From Myxococcus qinghaiensis (lineage in GTDB: Bacteria; Myxococcota; Myxococcia; Myxococcales; Myxococcaceae), in contig NZ_JAKCFA010000017.1 in NCBI RefSeq assembly GCF_024198215.1, positions 186,001 to 250,000 of the forward strand: a DNA stretch of 64,000 nucleotides. Reading direction: 5' to 3'. Position 1 is the stretch's first letter, and every line of letters begins with the position of its first letter. The position numbers and the translations under genes are program-made. Shown piece by piece: positions 62,397 through 64,000 of this stretch. The notes beneath the pieces were generated by a model that was given only the letters and a program-made list of their open reading frames with translations, was not told the origin of the DNA and did no database searches.

Positions 62397-64000
62397 TCAC
62401 GGCGACTCGCGCCGCGTGCTCCCCGGCGTGCCGTGTCGCTGGGGCCAGCCGCGCGGCTCCACCTGGATGCCGGGGCCCATGCCGTAGGACTCCAGCTTCC
62501 ACACGCCGTCGCGCTCCAGCACGACGAGCAGCTTGTCCTCGAAGAAGGACGCACCCGCCACCACCGTCGGGCGCCCCGGCAGCGGGCACATCCCCAGCTT
62601 CTGGCCCTGCGCGAAGAGCTGGAGCCACACCTGCCGCCCATCCGGCCGCTCCGTGTCCGAGAGCACGCCCACCGCGCCGCCCTGAATCAGCGCCGCGTCA
62701 TGCAGCGTGCCGGGCTCCGTCGCGAAGGGCAGCACGTCCACCTCCCACGCCACCTGTCCCGTCGCCGAGTCCACCGCGCGCAGCACCGTGCGCTGCTCCT
62801 CGGGCGTGCACGGCAGGCCATCCACGCGGTCGCAGGACTGGGCGAACAGATAGCCCGGGGTGCCCTCCGCCGTGAGCAGCGCGGGCTCGGCCAGCGGCGT
62901 CAGCGTGCGCGTGCCCGCATCCCACTCCACGGCCTGTTGGAAGCCCCCATCCGCGACGTAGAACTCCCGCGCGCCCACCATCAGCCGGCCCCCCGCCACC
63001 GCGAGCGACGCGAGGCCCTGCGCCACGCCGCCATCCATCCCGAGCGTGGTGAGGGTCACCTGCGTACCGCCGTCCGGCGACAGGTCGGCGCGCTCCAGCC
63101 GCTGGTTCCCCGTGAAGCGAAAGGCGGTGTCCTCCACGTCGACCACGACGCGGGCCTCCCCTCTCCACAGGTCGACGGGCCCCGCGCGCACGAGCGAGCC
63201 CGCGTCCTCGCCACGTCCGGAGAGCCAGACCCACCGCTCGCGACTGGGCCTCGGAAGAGGCCCCACGCCGCCGTCCGGGTCCTCCTCGGGCATGGGACCC
63301 CAGGACACGTGCGCGACGACCTCGCCGCTCGAGTTCAGCGCGACCTGCCCCGCCGCGACATGCCCCACCCACGCTCCCGCGTCCACGTCAGCCCCCATGG
63401 ACTCCCACGAAGCCTCCCACTGTCGAGCGCCCGGCCCGCGAGGGGCATAGGACTCCAGTCCTTGCGGAGCGAGCACCACCACGCCCGCATCCGACGCGGC
63501 CAGCAGCGTGCGGGAGCCTCCGTCGGGATAGGGCGACTCGTAGCGCAAGAGGCCGCCCTGCGTGAAGGAGACGAGCCGGCAGCCCGCGTCACCGCCGCAC
63601 ACCGAGGTGAACAGGGAGCCCTCCTGGACCAGCAGCGCGGGCTGGCCCACGGGCGCTCCGCCCAGGTCCTGGCTGAAGTCGACCGGAAGGTCTCCCGCAT
63701 CGGGCTTCTCGCACTCGCCATCCTGACAGGTGCCTTCACCCTGGCACGCGGTGGCGGGCGCGCAGACCACGCCATCCGGCGTGGGCAACTCCTGACATGA
63801 GCCCCTGAAGCACAGGTTGGATTGCTTGCAGTCCACCGGGCCGCACGGGATGAAGTCCTTCGCGTCCACCTCCTCGCAGCCGTTGTCGCGGTCGCACACG
63901 CCCACCTTGCACGGGTTCTTCGGCACCGGACACGCGACGGGAGACGTCACACACCCCAGGGCGGGCGAGCACCCATCCACCGTGCAAGGGTTGTCGTCGT
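62397..64000 (-). CDS. Cys-rich extracellular protein, 5' end beyond window
   Basis: Open to the window edge; about 534 codons are visible and the true start is outside. The N-terminal part has Cys-rich modules of the DDNPCTVDGC...GCVT type (CPVPKNPCKVGVCDRDNGC, CGPVDCKQSNLCFRGSC). These resemble metal- or disulfide-stabilised dicluster repeats of myxobacterial surface proteins. From about residue 110 of the visible part a beta-propeller-like domain follows (DAGVVVLAPQGLESYAP, YLFAQSCDRV, TVLRAVDSATGQVAWEVDVL), similar to PQQ-type quinoprotein propellers. No lipobox is visible because the N-terminus is missing. Confidence 0.8.
   Translation of the reverse strand, partial: DDNPCTVDGCSPALGCVTSPVACPVPKNPCKVGVCDRDNGCEEVDAKDFIPCGPVDCKQSNLCFRGSCQELPTPDGVVCAPATACQGEGTCQDGECEKPDAGDLPVDFSQDLGGAPVGQPALLVQEGSLFTSVCGGDAGCRLVSFTQGGLLRYESPYPDGGSRTLLAASDAGVVVLAPQGLESYAPRGPGARQWEASWESMGADVDAGAWVGHVAAGQVALNSSGEVVAHVSWGPMPEEDPDGGVGPLPRPSRERWVWLSGRGEDAGSLVRAGPVDLWRGEARVVVDVEDTAFRFTGNQRLERADLSPDGGTQVTLTTLGMDGGVAQGLASLAVAGGRLMVGAREFYVADGGFQQAVEWDAGTRTLTPLAEPALLTAEGTPGYLFAQSCDRVDGLPCTPEEQRTVLRAVDSATGQVAWEVDVLPFATEPGTLHDAALIQGGAVGVLSDTERPDGRQVWLQLFAQGQKLGMCPLPGRPTVVAGASFFEDKLLVVLERDGVWKLESYGMGPGIQVEPRGWPQRHGTPGSTRRESP

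Overview
The window is very G+C-rich, densely coded bacterial DNA on both strands and looks like a chromosome segment of a myxobacterium (Myxococcota, close to Myxococcus/Corallococcus/Pyxidicoccus). The grounds are a eukaryote-like Ser/Thr kinase with a cyclase-like domain, a protein ending in a MYXO-CTERM sorting tag, many small lipoproteins with Asp-Ala-Gly-Thr linkers, giant TPR and membrane proteins, a chemoreceptor fusion, and a glyoxylate-shunt pair. No rRNA, tRNA, CRISPR array, transposase, integrase or phage gene was recognised, and no gap between genes exceeds 300 bases. I read it as ordinary core/accessory chromosome. No species assignment was tested.

Layout. 1-14620 (minus): a long co-directional run of a 3182-residue TPR protein, a lipoprotein, queC, a D-Ala-D-Ala dipeptidase, a YfbK-like protein lacking its vWA core, and a sensor kinase cut by the window edge. 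14773-17358 (plus): Ser/Thr kinase with a degenerate cyclase domain. 17398-25005 (minus): a 2039-residue membrane protein with 15-residue repeats, a CHAP/NlpC-type lipoprotein and a small His/Asp/Lys-rich lipoprotein. 25210-35132: GNAT, endonuclease III, phospholipase-D/cardiolipin synthase, a TerB-like/acyl-CoA oxidase fusion, small envelope proteins and an exported 5'-nucleotidase. 35151-38972 (minus): lipoprotein, clpP, fumC, an ABM monooxygenase and a PspC protein.

39247-42206 is an aceB-aceA glyoxylate bypass operon closed by a clear hairpin terminator. With fumC nearby it gives the shunt plus a TCA step for growth on lipid- or acetate-derived carbon, and the acyl-CoA oxidase-like gene fits the same diet. 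42407-49822 holds small unknowns, a B12-binding radical SAM protein, a beta-lactamase-like lipoprotein, a PLP decarboxylase and a secreted protein. 49906-51856 is a divergent LysR/haloalkane dehalogenase pair in which the dehalogenase carries a lipoprotein signal. 51858-58159 includes Hsp20 and a MarR regulator with two palindromic operators at its start, a MYXO-CTERM polysaccharide lyase and astA. 58161-64000 has a transglutaminase-like protein, a methyl-accepting chemotaxis protein fused to a complete family-5 solute-binding protein, and a Cys-rich protein running off the right edge.

The most unusual items are the chemoreceptor/solute-binding fusion, the YfbK homologue with a clean loss of its vWA domain, the kinase/pseudo-cyclase, the repeat-bearing giant membrane protein, the exported haloalkane dehalogenase, and several well-formed palindromes next to promoters.
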